The notes under the pieces were generated by a model that ran no database searches, had not been told where the DNA came from, and was given only the letters and a program-made list of their open reading frames with translations. A stretch of 6,021 nucleotides of DNA, taken from Actinomycetes bacterium (lineage in GTDB: Bacteria; Actinomycetota; Actinomycetes; Propionibacteriales; Propionibacteriaceae). How positions within the stretch are numbered: position 1 is the stretch's first letter; every line of letters starts with the position of its first letter. The translations under genes and the position numbers were made by a program. This document shows positions 5,492 through 6,021 of the stretch, in pieces. Location: assembly GCA_009785885.1 (NCBI GenBank), contig WQUE01000093.1, positions 1-6,021 on the forward strand. Direction: 5' to 3'.

Positions 5492-6021
5492 TCAGTTCAG
5501 GCTGGCCGCCGCGAGGCCCATCGACTCGGCCTCCTCCTCGGCGGACTCCTCGGTGAGGTCGGCGCGCCACAGTGTGGCACGCCGGGCCACGATGATGAAG
5601 CAGGACACGAGGATCATCGCTGCGCCGTAGACGAACGGCGCCCAGACGGTGATGTGGGCCGCGAGGATGGTCGTGAGCGGTGGGGCGATCGCGCCGCCGA
5701 GGAAACGGCAGCCGGAATAGGTGGCGCTGGCCACGGGGCGCGGCAGAACGCTCGCCTCCATCGAGCACTCCGTCAAGACGGTGTTGAGGAGGCCGAGCGG
5801 GATGCCGGCCAGAATGACCGCCACAATCAGCGGCATCAACTGGTTGATGAACAGGGCGCAGGCCAGCAGGACGACGGCCAGGGCGACCTCGGCGATGATG
5901 AGGACGGTCGTGCGGGGCAACGCTCTTGTGAGACGCGGGGCGATACCCACGGCCGAGACCGCCAACAGGGCGCCCCAGCCGAAGAAGACCAGCCCGATCG
6001 TGATCGCGTCCGTGACGCCGA
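5492..6021 (-). CDS. MFS transporter, C-terminal half (5' end off window)
   Basis: This is the last 175 residues of a major facilitator superfamily permease of the inner membrane, reading off the right edge. Five hydrophobic segments are visible at about residues 5-27, 38-58, 61-83, 95-120 and 124-145, consistent with the final five of 12 or 14 helices. Motifs FFGWGALLAVSAVGIAPRL, LLNTVLTECSMEASVLPRPV and SATYSGCRFLGGAIAPPL resemble drug/proton antiporters of the EmrB/QacA or Bcr type, so an efflux role is the best guess, although sugar import would fit the neighbouring GH13 gene. The basic stretch ARRATLWRADL after the last helix is followed by an acidic tail (LTEESAEEEAESMG) that should be cytoplasmic. 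The TTG inside GALLAVS is not a real start, since the frame and the hydrophobic stretch continue upstream. It is probably the promoter-proximal visible gene of the minus-strand operon, 35 nt before the GH13 gene. Confidence 0.88.
   Translation of the reverse strand, partial: GVTDAITIGLVFFGWGALLAVSAVGIAPRLTRALPRTTVLIIAEVALAVVLLACALFINQLMPLIVAVILAGIPLGLLNTVLTECSMEASVLPRPVASATYSGCRFLGGAIAPPLTTILAAHITVWAPFVYGAAMILVSCFIIVARRATLWRADLTEESAEEEAESMGLAAASLN

Noticed and set aside
5457..5768. N-terminal extension of the GH13 frame into the transporter gene, which could have been a fusion.
   Set aside because: The extension has no domain-like sequence and overlaps the end of the MFS gene; the GTG at 5456 has a ribosome site and fits the family start.
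1..6021. Mobile element, CRISPR array, phage or defence system.
   Set aside because: No transposase or integrase, no direct-repeat array, no terminal inverted repeats, and uniform GC-rich coding style across the window.

Overview
The window is very GC-rich, with strong third-position GC bias and long stop-free shadow frames on both strands. Together with the L,D-transpeptidase type and purine-rich Shine-Dalgarno sites, this suggests a high-GC Gram-positive actinobacterium. A fermentative, Propionibacteriaceae- or Actinomycetaceae-like host is possible, but the sequence does not prove it.

Layout. The left quarter (1-1136) is on the plus strand. It holds the 3' end of a cell-wall L,D-transpeptidase (YkuD domain with the SHGC catalytic motif) and a complete thiol peroxidase (tpx). 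A strong GC hairpin at 1175-1211 separates these from a block of minus-strand genes that converge on it. Read in the direction of transcription (right to left), this block is: the 3' half of an MFS transporter (5492 to beyond the right edge), a GH13 alpha-amylase-family hydrolase (4236-5456), a DUF3737-type right-handed beta-helix protein (3291-4157), a MalY/PatB-type PLP enzyme (2125-3294) and an aldo/keto reductase (1220-2080). Gaps in the minus-strand block are short (35, 78 and 44 nt) and one junction is an ATGA overlap, so the five genes are probably one transcript whose main promoter lies off the right edge.

Start choices. Two minus-strand genes appear to use GTG starts (GH13 at 5456, beta-helix protein at 4157), each supported by a Shine-Dalgarno site and family N-terminus. 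The last three genes share the identical ribosome-site core GAGAGGA.

How the genes may work together. The transpeptidase and peroxidase are housekeeping envelope and oxidative-stress functions. The minus-strand cluster combines transport, glucan or oligosaccharide hydrolysis, a C-S lyase/aminotransferase fold enzyme and a carbonyl reductase with an uncharacterised beta-helix protein. The most interesting point is the translational coupling of the beta-helix protein, which has an almost exact 20-residue repeat, to the PLP enzyme. No joint pathway can be derived from sequence alone. I saw no tRNA or rRNA gene, CRISPR array, insertion sequence or other mobile-element hallmark, so the window looks like ordinary chromosome with one poorly understood operon.
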